This document shows positions 56,963 through 64,000 of a DNA stretch of 64,000 nt, in pieces. The stretch is from NCBI GenBank assembly GCA_004299845.1, contig CP036201.1, forward strand, positions 1,364,001 through 1,428,000, given 5' to 3'. The notes below the pieces were generated by a model. That model searched no databases. It was not told where the DNA came from and saw only the letters and a program-made list of their open reading frames with translations. The position numbers and the translations under genes were made by a program. Within the stretch, counting starts at the first letter, position 1. Each line of letters starts with the position of its first letter. The DNA is from Verrucomicrobia bacterium S94. GTDB taxonomy: Bacteria; Verrucomicrobiota; Kiritimatiellia; Kiritimatiellales; Pontiellaceae.

Positions 56963-56980
56963 ATGTCCGTCCTTCCAGCG

Positions 56981-57589
56981 CTACCCCTTCTTTTTGAACG
57001 AACATCTGCCGATTTTCTTATAGGAAAAAATCAGTTCAAAATCGGTCGTCTCATCGGCATCCGGCACAAAAGCCTCAACCTCCTCAAACCGGACATCAGC
57101 TTTCAGCAGCGAATAAATCTCATCAAAATACGGAAGATGGTCTGAAGAAACATGCAGACAGCCTCCGCTTTCCAGTGTCCGGTACAGCGCATCCATGAAC
57201 GGCGGATTGAACAGGCGATTATCATGGTGCCGCTCTTTCGGCCAAGGATCCGGAAAGAAAAAATAATAATTCGCCACATAGTCGGAAGGCATCAGATAAT
57301 TGATCGCATAATAGCCCTCCATGCGGAACAGCCGGCAGTTTTCTCTGCCTGCACGCTCGCAGCGCCGGCCGCTGCTGTTGATGCGGCCCAGCTGGCGCTC
57401 GATACCCAGGAAATTAATCTCCGGGAATTTGCCGGAACGCGCCACCAGAAAACGCCCTTTTCCTGATCCGATATCCACTTCAAGCGGATGTTCAGGATGA
57501 GGAAACTCCGCCTTGAAATCGATCAGGTCCAGCCAGTTGTCCGGCATAATCCGTAATACGGTCTTCTTTTTTCTGCTCATAGGCGGCAT
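56981..57589 (-). CDS. trmB: tRNA (guanine-N7-)-methyltransferase
   Basis: 202 residues. SAM-binding LEVDIGSGKGRFLVA near residue 38, FLGIERQ, and the diagnostic YFFFPDPWPKERHHDNRL near 120. TrmB makes 7-methylguanosine at position 46 of many tRNAs. GGAAA precedes the ATG at 57589; ATG at 57580 is also possible. Only 18 bases from the DUF3859-like gene in the same direction. Confidence 0.95.
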   Translation of the reverse strand: MPPMSRKKKTVLRIMPDNWLDLIDFKAEFPHPEHPLEVDIGSGKGRFLVARSGKFPEINFLGIERQLGRINSSGRRCERAGRENCRLFRMEGYYAINYLMPSDYVANYYFFFPDPWPKERHHDNRLFNPPFMDALYRTLESGGCLHVSSDHLPYFDEIYSLLKADVRFEEVEAFVPDADETTDFELIFSYKKIGRCSFKKKG

Positions 57590-57629
57590 ACTTTTTCCGA
57601 ATTAGTGAGCGGAGGGCAAGTAAATCCAA

Positions 57630-57776
57630 ATGGGAATCGCTGATAGAGACTATATGCGCGAACCGCAGAAAGAACCCAGACTGCGGAAACCGAAAGCAAA
57701 AATACCGAAAGCGGGCAATAAACCGCCTTTTCTCAAACGTCTCCGGTTCTGGATATGGAACCTTAAAAACCGCTGA
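57630..57776 (+). CDS. Small basic protein, rhomboid-leader-like N-terminus
   Basis: 48 residues: MGIADRDYMREPQKEPRLRK, basic and Pro-rich middle, then FLKRLRFWIWNLKNR. The start M-G-I-x-D-R-D-Y-M-R recurs at the head of many short proteins and of some rhomboid proteins; the amphipathic Trp-rich end could touch a membrane. GGAGGG lies 13 bases before the ATG, a little far. Function unknown. Confidence 0.6.
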   Translation: MGIADRDYMREPQKEPRLRKPKAKIPKAGNKPPFLKRLRFWIWNLKNR

Positions 57777-57853
57777 TCAAATTCTATCCCACGCGTTATA
57801 AACAGGTAACGCAATCCCCTCCGATTTATTTAAAAAAAGTTGATTTAAGGGCC

Positions 57854-57882
57854 TTGACGAAGGTCCGTCGGATGGGTACCTT
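57854..57882 (+). promoter_or_regulatory. Candidate promoter of the tRNA-Gly gene
   Basis: TTGACG (57854-57859), 17-base spacer, TACCTT (57877-57882), 24 bases ahead of the mature tRNA 5' end. The -10 match is weak. Confidence 0.45.
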
Positions 57883-57906
57883 ATGCGCTCGTTTCTACGA
57901 AAAACT

Positions 57907-57980
57907 GCGGGCGTAGTTCAATGGTAGAACCCCAGCCTTCCAAGCTGGTTACGACAGTTCGAATCTGTTCGCCCGCTCCA
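57907..57980 (+). tRNA. tRNA-Gly (anticodon TCC)
   Basis: 74 bases with encoded CCA. Acceptor GCGGGCG pairs with CGCCCGC; anticodon stem CCAGC/GCTGG encloses the loop CTTCCAA, anticodon TCC at positions 34-36; T arm ACAGTTCGAATCTGT. Reads GGA/GGG codons. Followed by a strong terminator, so it is a single-gene transcript. Confidence 0.97.
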
Positions 57981-57984
57981 TTTT

Positions 57985-58016
57985 AAAGGACCTTCCTTAA
58001 CCGGAAGGTCCTTTTT
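57985..58016 (+). terminator. Rho-independent terminator after tRNA-Gly
   Basis: AAAGGACCTTCC / GGAAGGTCCTTT, a perfect 12-bp stem with a 6-base loop running into TTTTT. Confidence 0.9.
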
Positions 58017-58059
58017 CGTTGCTGAAGTAGCTAGGTCGCAAGAACTGACTGCGGCGAAT

Positions 58060-58404
58060 TCAGGCCTCTCCGAATCCTTTCGGCATCGGAATATTCGCAT
58101 CAATTTCGCGTTGCACTTTTTCCGCAGCGGCTCGAATGCCTTCTTTACGCAGAATCTCGACATAGAATGAAGTCAGCCCACGTTGCTCCGCATCGTTGAT
58201 GTACGGGTCGATTTCCGCCGGATGAATCACTTTCGCCTCTGCTTCGGTATCCCCGAACCGGCAGTCGAAATCCCAGAAATCCACGCCTGCAGGCAGTTCC
58301 CTGCGGCGCTCCCGTTTGATGTATTTGCGGATCTCATGCTTCACCGCTTCAATCATACGCGGATATTTTATTTTCGAATGAGTCAGATTAAATGTCTTTT
58401 TCAT
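58060..58404 (-). CDS. DUF6172-like conserved hypothetical protein
   Basis: 114 residues: MKKTFNLTHSKIKYPRMIEA, KHEIRKYIKRERRRELPAGV, DFWDFDCRFGDTEAEAKVIH and GLTSFYVEILRKEG, blocks I associate with a conserved family (DUF6172) common in gamma-proteobacteria and PVC bacteria. Function unknown; no catalytic motif is obvious. It lies 15 bases downstream of rnhA in the same direction. Confidence 0.82.
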   Translation of the reverse strand: MKKTFNLTHSKIKYPRMIEAVKHEIRKYIKRERRRELPAGVDFWDFDCRFGDTEAEAKVIHPAEIDPYINDAEQRGLTSFYVEILRKEGIRAAAEKVQREIDANIPMPKGFGEA

Positions 58405-58419
58405 AATAACGTCCCATGG

Positions 58420-58987
<568 letters not shown>

Positions 58988-58993
58988 TAACAA

Positions 58994-60112
58994 TCAGGCA
59001 ATTTCCCGGAACTGAATCTTCAAATCCCGCGCAAGTTTGATGATGCGCTTTTCATCACTCGGAGTTATCAGCACCAGCGAAATGCCCGATTTGCCCGCCC
59101 GGCCGGTGCGGCCGCTGCGGTGCGTGTAATATTCATTTTTTTCCGGCAGCTGATGATGGATCACAAAAGAGAGATTATCCACATCGATGCCGCGCGCCGA
59201 TACATCGGTCGAAACCAGCAGGCGCACGCGCCCCTTTTTGAACATCCGCATAATCTTGTCGCGCTCGCTCTGCATCAGATCACCGTGCAGCACGGCATGA
59301 GTGATGCCCGCCTTTTCGAGCGATTGACCGAAATCAATCGTATCCTGCCGCGTACGGCAGAAAATCACCCCCTGCTGCTGGCCGCGCTCCTTCAGAAAGT
59401 CGAGGATCTGCTCCAGCTTTTCCCCCTCTTTGCAACGAATCAGCAGATGCCGGATATCCGGATTCACAATGTGCTGTTTATCGACTTTCAGAAACGGCGA
59501 CTCATCACCGAGATGTTTGCTGATCATTTTTTTTATGCCCGCCGGCATCGTCGCTGAAAACAGCCAGACATTCCGCTGCCCCGCGGTCAGTTTCAGCACG
59601 GCATCAATATCCTCGCGAAAGCCGAGCTTCAGCATTTCATCGGCTTCGTCCAGCACCACGGTCCGAACTCCGGAGAGATCGACCGCCTTGCGCCGCACCA
59701 AGTCCATTAGGCGCCCCGGCGTCGCCACCAGCACCTGCGTCGGACGCTTCAGCGCCTCAATCTGCACATCAATTTTATCCCCGCCACACACGACATAGGA
59801 AAACATGCGCTCGGTATATTTCGTAAAACGGAACAGCTGCTTCTGCACCTGCTTCGCCAGCTCCCGCGTCGGTGCCAGCACCAGACCCTGAATCTGCGGA
59901 TTTTTCGGATCCATCGACGCCAGCAACGGCAGCCCGAACGCCGCGGTCTTCCCGGTACCCGTCTGCGCCTGGGCAATGAAATCGGTCTGTTTCCCGAGAA
60001 TCATCGGAATCGTTTTCGCCTGAATGCCTGTAGGATGCTTAATCCCCAGCTCATTCAGTCCTTTAATATAATCGTCGGTTATTCCGAGCGCTTCAAATGA
60101 TTTCATAGCCAT
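58994..60112 (-). CDS. DEAD-box ATP-dependent RNA helicase
   Basis: 372 residues from the ATG at 60112; the frame opens at 60169. Motifs in order: Q motif FEALGITDDYIKGLNELGIK, AQTGTGKTAAF (I), PTRELAKQV (Ia), VLDEADEML (II), FSATMP (III), VSTDVSARGIDVDN (V) and HRSGRTGRAG (VI). No C-terminal RNA-binding extension, so it resembles short RhlE-type helicases involved in ribosome assembly or RNA decay. AGGATAGG precedes the start. Confidence 0.93.
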   Translation of the reverse strand: MAMKSFEALGITDDYIKGLNELGIKHPTGIQAKTIPMILGKQTDFIAQAQTGTGKTAAFGLPLLASMDPKNPQIQGLVLAPTRELAKQVQKQLFRFTKYTERMFSYVVCGGDKIDVQIEALKRPTQVLVATPGRLMDLVRRKAVDLSGVRTVVLDEADEMLKLGFREDIDAVLKLTAGQRNVWLFSATMPAGIKKMISKHLGDESPFLKVDKQHIVNPDIRHLLIRCKEGEKLEQILDFLKERGQQQGVIFCRTRQDTIDFGQSLEKAGITHAVLHGDLMQSERDKIMRMFKKGRVRLLVSTDVSARGIDVDNLSFVIHHQLPEKNEYYTHRSGRTGRAGKSGISLVLITPSDEKRIIKLARDLKIQFREIA

Positions 60113-60719
60113 TGGTCCTATCCTGAAAATTTGTGCAAGCGGGGGAACCTGAACGTTTAACCCTGCCAATACGAGCTAAATGCTCGAAAAAGGCTATCCA
60201 AACTCTTCAAAAAGATACATACCCCGTTTCCGAAGAATCCCAAGACTTATACCACTTGCTGAAACATACGGGTATATTTTTACCACCCGCTCCGCTGGAG
60301 GACCTCGGAGAACTCAGAATCCTTCCTCCGTGTTCCTCTGGGTCCCTCGTGGTGAAACTTCGGAGATTCCGGACGACGAGGTTTATACCGAGAAGGTATC
60401 AAGCAGGGTATTATGTACCGCAGGCGGCCCGCCTGCTCCCGACAATCAACGGCCCTGAAAAAATCATTGAAAACCGATCTCACGCAAAGGCACAGAGAAC
60501 GCGGAGCACTGGCCTGAATGATTCACGCGACAGATGCGGTACAGATACGAAACGTCGAAAAGTATAGTGTAGCTGCCTACCCCGAGCCCCCGCCTTAAAT
60601 CCGAGGACCGACCCTTTTTCCGGAGAAGTAATCAATATACTCACCCATACCAAAAAAGACTCGAGAGGGGTCTCGTGAACCCCGCTCAAAATCAAGAGTG
60701 ATTTCAAATTCATACGAAC
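60113..60719. other. About 600-base gene-free, repeat-bearing stretch
   Basis: No convincing coding frame. It carries two segments that look like dispersed intergenic repeats: CTCCGTGTTCCTCTGGGTCC / CTCGTGGTGAAACT (about 60327-60360) and CACGCAAAGGCACAGAGAAC GCGGAG (about 60480-60505). The DEAD-box gene's promoter must lie at the left end. The right end borders the accessory ABC-ATPase cassette. Confidence 0.55.
60327..60505. repeat. Fragments of dispersed intergenic repeats
   Basis: Both fragments belong to a recognisable style of extragenic repeat (read on the minus strand, TCTGTGCCTTTGCGTGAGAT; on the plus strand, CTCCGTG-TTCCTCTGGGTCC-CTCGTGGTGAAA) that is common between genes in PVC and some delta-proteobacterial genomes. 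In this window each occurs once, so the repeat nature rests on recall and not on copies seen here. Confidence 0.4.
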
Positions 60720-62825
60720 TCATCCATTCGCCCCCTCAACAATTTTATTACATTCGGTAACAACATACTCCGGAATGGTGTCGAATTTGGCAGGATCAAG
60801 CTGACAGACAAATTCATTTTCGATGTGATATGTCTGCTTAATGAATTTTTCGATAACAGCATCATTTTCGTCATGATCAATAAGCCGACACACCTGGAGC
60901 TTCTCATACCCATTCGTACATGAAGCGTACAAGAGCTTCATTTGATTGACATTAGTAATACGGTTCAAAAGTGAAGGATATGAAAAACCTGCTAGATAAT
61001 TTAATACTTCAGCACATCCGTTATCAAACTTGGCCTGTTCCATTTCTGGGTGATGGCCGTCTGCATCTCTCGGCTCACGGGTGTCAACTCCACGATCTTT
61101 GTTGTTCCTTTTGTGCAATAAGTTCGATAATATTTGATATGCATCACCTTTTTCATCTGTAATCTCGAAGTGCCGCCTCAAGTAGATCAACTTAATAATA
61201 TCATCTTTCTCTGAATTAAGTGCATTCTTACAAATTTCAGCAAATGTTTGAACATCGTGTTTCTCGATAGATAGTTCCTCAATGATGCCAGCTTTCAGCT
61301 TGAGAAATGATGCTGTTGTTTGGTTGCGGAACCTGTGGGATAAGGCTTTGACTGTATCGATGATGGGCTCTACATCGTGTGTAAGCATTAATACGGTTTT
61401 ATTCTTTAAGCATGAGTTCGCATCACGCCGGAAAAGCATCTCGAGAATAGCGTATTTCTTGTTTTTATCAAACGACGATATTGGATCATCCAGAATGATC
61501 AAATCCGGTTTTTTTGATAAACATTCGTACATAAACAATACGATCGAAAATGCATTTCTCTCTCCGAAACTAAGGTGCTGATTTCCACCACTGAGATGAG
61601 TGTCATGATCCAAATGCCGAAGCTTAAGCTGCGCCTGCTCTCCCTCGCCGGAAATATTAACCGCATACCGATATCCTGCATAGGCAAGGAAGGTATTGAT
61701 GTCTTTTTCATGCTTTTCAACAACTCTTTGCATCTCTCGGCGCTGTTGAGCAACTTTCCCTTGAAGCAAACCGGCCTTTTCTATCATGGCATCGATAGAT
61801 GTATTAATAGGTGTTATGGCCTCTTGGGTCTTTTGGGAGTTGAGCTTTTCAATAAAAGATAGGTCAATTTTATATGAAGGGAGCACTTCGGCGACTTTGT
61901 CACCATCCTTGAACTGAAAACCGGAAAGAGTCCGGAGTTTCTCAAGCTTACCGACAAATGAGTCGATTTGGTTTTTAACATCAATCAGGAAATCAACATG
62001 TTCTTTCTCAATTCCATCTTTCAATGTTGTGATTATCGACAAACTGGACCGTGCAGTATCCGAAAAATAATCGCCGAGGCGGTCTATTACACCGATAATG
62101 GCAACCAAATTTTTAATAGTGTTCTTGTCGTATTCCTGACCGACCCTCTTTATCTGTTCCTTCTTATCGGCAGCATGTGAACTACAGAAAGGACAATTGT
62201 CGGACAGTTCTGCAAAATCATAACCTTTTGTTTGCCAGTCAACCCACCCAACGCTCTGCTGACTTTGGATAAAGGGTTTATACGATTCGAGACCAGCCGG
62301 GATATGTTCAATTTTATTTCCTCCAGCCAAACCTTTCATACCAGAGGATGCCTTGGAAATTCCCGTTTTGGTTAGCTTGAAAGCATTTCCCATCTCTTTG
62401 AGGGTGGCAATTAATGCCTCCAACTCATCATTATTTACGAACAGTTGCTTGATTTCGGCAACAAGTTCTTCGATTTCCTGCTCCTTCTTCCTGTAAGCAT
62501 CCGTCTTAATGAAAATCTCAAAGCTATTGCTGAGCAATTCATCCGGCTTGAAAACGAACTGGCTCACATATTCTTCGTTGAAGCACATGACTTGCTGAAG
62601 CGTATCCAGTCCATTTACTTCCGGCCGTTTATCTTCGGGATTTCCTGCCTTCAACTTAAACGGCAAAAGCTTACCCAGATCCGAACCAGAAGCTCCAAGA
62701 ACAATACCCTGCGCTATCGTGCTCTTTCCGGTTCCGTTGGGAGCAAACTTAATATTTAGTTTATTCTCAGCCAGTGTAATGTTCGCTAAATCAATATTAT
62801 TGCAGTTCTTAATTTCGATGTTCAT
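60720..62825 (-). CDS. ABC-type ATPase with zinc-hook-like CxxC and possible HEPN RNase domain (PrrC/RloC-like)
   Basis: 701 residues. Walker A FAPNGTGKST near 28; coiled-coil arms between about 100 and 400, with a CPFC pair near 210 as in the zinc hook of RloC; ABC signature LSFGERNAFS near 416; Walker B PDLIILDDPISSFD near 443 and the HDVEP His loop. The C-terminal 230 residues hold R-x3-E (RRHFE), LLHKRN and RDADGHH, an R-x4-H motif of HEPN nucleases, the fold of PrrC and RloC anticodon nucleases. Visibly AT-richer than flanking genes. Its ATG overlaps the four-helix-bundle gene's stop. Likely antiviral; unproven. Confidence 0.75.
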   Translation of the reverse strand: MNIEIKNCNNIDLANITLAENKLNIKFAPNGTGKSTIAQGIVLGASGSDLGKLLPFKLKAGNPEDKRPEVNGLDTLQQVMCFNEEYVSQFVFKPDELLSNSFEIFIKTDAYRKKEQEIEELVAEIKQLFVNNDELEALIATLKEMGNAFKLTKTGISKASSGMKGLAGGNKIEHIPAGLESYKPFIQSQQSVGWVDWQTKGYDFAELSDNCPFCSSHAADKKEQIKRVGQEYDKNTIKNLVAIIGVIDRLGDYFSDTARSSLSIITTLKDGIEKEHVDFLIDVKNQIDSFVGKLEKLRTLSGFQFKDGDKVAEVLPSYKIDLSFIEKLNSQKTQEAITPINTSIDAMIEKAGLLQGKVAQQRREMQRVVEKHEKDINTFLAYAGYRYAVNISGEGEQAQLKLRHLDHDTHLSGGNQHLSFGERNAFSIVLFMYECLSKKPDLIILDDPISSFDKNKKYAILEMLFRRDANSCLKNKTVLMLTHDVEPIIDTVKALSHRFRNQTTASFLKLKAGIIEELSIEKHDVQTFAEICKNALNSEKDDIIKLIYLRRHFEITDEKGDAYQILSNLLHKRNNKDRGVDTREPRDADGHHPEMEQAKFDNGCAEVLNYLAGFSYPSLLNRITNVNQMKLLYASCTNGYEKLQVCRLIDHDENDAVIEKFIKQTYHIENEFVCQLDPAKFDTIPEYVVTECNKIVEGANG

Positions 62826-63070
62826 AACTCATCCTTCGCAACCAGCTTACCCCACCATTTTTCAGCATCCGCAATGCTGTATTTGGTGAGAAAGTCTGCC
62901 TCGCTTTGCGCACCTTCACCTTCAGCAACATTGGCTCCAACCGATGTTCCAGCGCGTAACAACTGGTTGCTGAGTGTTCGATTGATGCCCGGCTTCTCAT
63001 CCAGAACCTGACAGACTCGAATGATTCGTAATGCAAAATCTTTGGTTCTATCCGGCAGGTCCCTTTTCAT
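62822..63070 (-). CDS. Four-helix-bundle protein (23S rRNA intervening-sequence type), short form
   Basis: 82 residues from the ATG at 63070 (an earlier one at 63085 lies inside the repeat). DRTKDFALRIIRVCQVL, LSNQLLRAGTSVGANVAEGE and SEADFLTKYSIADAEKWW follow the S23/IVP family, but the normal last helix (EARETxYWL) is replaced and cut short by about 35 residues. Family members occur inside 23S intervening sequences and near mobile genes; function unknown. AAGGTG from the repeat serves as ribosome binding site. ATGA overlap couples it to the ATPase. Confidence 0.8.
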   Translation of the reverse strand: MKRDLPDRTKDFALRIIRVCQVLDEKPGINRTLSNQLLRAGTSVGANVAEGEGAQSEADFLTKYSIADAEKWWGKLVAKDEL

Positions 63071-63073
63071 TCT

Positions 63074-63148
63074 TTCACCTTTCAACGTTCACCCTTCACC
63101 CTTTGTATTTTTCACCCCTCACCCTTTACACTTCACCCTTTAACACCC
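63074..63148 (-). repeat. Low-complexity GGGTGAA repeats ahead of the four-helix-bundle gene
   Basis: On the minus strand, degenerate units such as AAAGGGTGAAG, GAGGGGTGAA, AAGGGTGAAGGGTGAACG and AAAGGTGAAAG follow one another. They contain several ribosome-binding-site-like AGGGTG cores. Similar runs often precede four-helix-bundle protein genes. They separate the cassette from recQ. Confidence 0.75.
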
Positions 63149-63151
63149 TGC

Positions 63152-64000
63152 CTAGGATTGCTGCATAAACGCCCGCACCACCCGCAGGTCGGCATAGGTG
63201 ACTTTGTTGCCGGACGCTTCGATGATCGACCGCAGTGAAGCACCGCCCATTCGCCCGAAAAGCTCTTCGCAGAGCTGACGGGTTTCGGCCGGAAGCAGCT
63301 TTTCGATTTCCAGCGTCTCCCCATCGGCCAGCAACGTTTCGATGTGCTGGGCCACCGTTGATTCCGTCAGATCGCGCACGGCGGCAATGCCCTCCAGCGA
63401 ATGCCCCGCCTTCGCCATCTTCAGCGTTTCACGCACCGTCTGGCCGGGGCGTTTTTTCTTCTTTTTGATTTTAATCGGCACCTGCAAAACCGCGCGCTGT
63501 TCCGCCTCCTCCGGGAAACGGATTTTAAACATCTCGATAATGGTCATGAAGGTGTCGCCGTATTTATCCAGTTTGGCCGCACCGACGCCGGAAATACCCG
63601 CCATCTGCTCCGGCGTATCGGGAAAATAAAGCGCCATTTCGCGCAGCGTACGATCCGAGAAAATCACAAACGGCGGAACGCCTTCCTCCTGCGCCAGCCG
63701 CTGACGCTCCGCCCGCAGCTGATCAAACAGCTTTCTGGAATAGTCGCCTGCCACTTGCGTTTTGTCCGAGGCCTGGAACGCTTTCTGACGAATCACCTCA
63801 AATTTCTTTTTGCCGAACAGCACTTGTTTGCCTTTGGGCGTCAGCGCCAGCGCGGAAAACCGCTCCGCATCCTGCACCAGGCATTCCTGTGCGAGCAGAT
63901 CGTCGATCATCCGCCGCCAGTATTTCTTGGTTTCGTCTTTGCCCACGCCGTAGGTTTTCAACTGATCGTGCCCCAGCTCGCGAATCCGCGCAGTGTTTGC
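63152..64000 (-). CDS. recQ: RecQ-type ATP-dependent DNA helicase, C-terminal part (5' end outside window)
   Basis: The frame is open to base 64000 with no start, so the helicase core lies beyond the edge. Seen: end of the RQC winged-helix domain (ARIRELGHDQLKTYGVGKDE), an HRDC domain at about 95-165 from the first visible residues (VPPFVIFSDRTLREMA, GISGVGAAKLDKYGD), and a C-terminal helix-turn-helix-type extension (VRETLKMAKAGHSLEGIAAV) as in many long RecQ proteins. It unwinds DNA at forks and during recombination. Followed by the repeat and accessory cassette. Confidence 0.92.
   Translation of the reverse strand, partial: ANTARIRELGHDQLKTYGVGKDETKKYWRRMIDDLLAQECLVQDAERFSALALTPKGKQVLFGKKKFEVIRQKAFQASDKTQVAGDYSRKLFDQLRAERQRLAQEEGVPPFVIFSDRTLREMALYFPDTPEQMAGISGVGAAKLDKYGDTFMTIIEMFKIRFPEEAEQRAVLQVPIKIKKKKKRPGQTVRETLKMAKAGHSLEGIAAVRDLTESTVAQHIETLLADGETLEIEKLLPAETRQLCEELFGRMGGASLRSIIEASGNKVTYADLRVVRAFMQQS

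Larger units (their letters stand above)
57590..57906. other. Region upstream of trmB and ahead of the tRNA gene
   Basis: Apart from the small 48-codon frame at 57630-57776, it holds only the candidate tRNA promoter TTGACG-N17-TACCTT (57854-57882). Confidence 0.45.

Noticed and set aside
57630-57776. Rhomboid protease
   Set aside because: Only the short leader pattern is shared; the gene has 48 codons and no membrane protease domain.
60113-60719. Possible small coding frames in the gene-free stretch
   Set aside because: All are composition-odd, lack ribosome binding sites and overlap repeat-like DNA.
60720-62825. ABC-ATPase as a housekeeping SMC or RecN protein
   Set aside because: Size, single CPFC pair, operon partner and lack of RecN/SMC-specific motifs do not fit.

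Overview
The window looks like a chromosomal segment of a marine or salt-adapted bacterium of the PVC superphylum, most likely Kiritimatiellota. Three things suggest this. A 51-residue protein at 11112-11267 matches the 'small basic protein' typical of Chlamydiae and Verrucomicrobia. Sulfatases sit next to a GH29 fucosidase, as in degraders of sulfated fucose polysaccharides. There are also two compatible-solute loci, for ectoine and glucosylglycerate. The taxonomic call is inference; there is no rRNA gene here.

Layout. 1-5532: polysaccharide breakdown (iduronate-2-sulfatase-like tail, secreted esterase, alpha-L-fucosidase, frameshifted beta-propeller glycosidase). 5698-13587: housekeeping (Nudix, dGTPase, membrane protein, Nramp-fold transporter lacking the metal-binding motif, MnmA, a ribbon-helix-helix protein, small basic protein, rRNA pseudouridine synthase, and a SAM riboswitch ahead of metY). 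13636-18064: ectABC with a frameshifted Na+/solute symporter and a divergent MarR-type regulator. 18158-25134: YaaA, a Cys-rich small protein, acylphosphatase, phosphoesterase, a degenerate IspD-like protein, a DCC-family protein, PIN-PhoH, DciA-like, PurQ and PyrF.

25272-32035: two divergent operons for glucosylglycerate-type solutes. The leftward one has a GT4 glycosyltransferase and a GH13_18 phosphorylase. The rightward one has an M20-like protein, GpgS and a further glycosyltransferase. 32129-36121: class II ribonucleotide reductase with candidate NrdR boxes, a STAS-like protein and a GT2. 36322-45516: a five-gene module of circularly permuted ATP-grasp, alpha-E and transglutaminase-like proteins, with the ATP-grasp/alpha-E pair present once split and once fused. 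45525-57776: shikimate kinase, Dabb protein, a CxxCH/beta-propeller/TPR lipoprotein-sized secreted protein, a membrane sulfatase, HrpA helicase, HAD phosphatase, CBS protein, a frameshifted DUF3859-like gene, TrmB and a small basic protein.

57907-64000: tRNA-Gly(TCC), a DUF6172-like protein, RNase HI, a DEAD-box helicase, a repeat-rich gene-free stretch, then an AT-richer accessory cassette made of a low-complexity GGGTGAA repeat, a four-helix-bundle protein and an ABC-ATPase with a zinc-hook-like CxxC and a possible HEPN RNase motif. The end of a recQ gene closes the window. The cassette is the best candidate for an undescribed (defence-like) system.

Three genes carry an apparent single-base deletion; two of these lie at or beside homopolymers. 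They may be pseudogenes or sequencing/assembly errors. No CRISPR array, transposase or integrase was seen.
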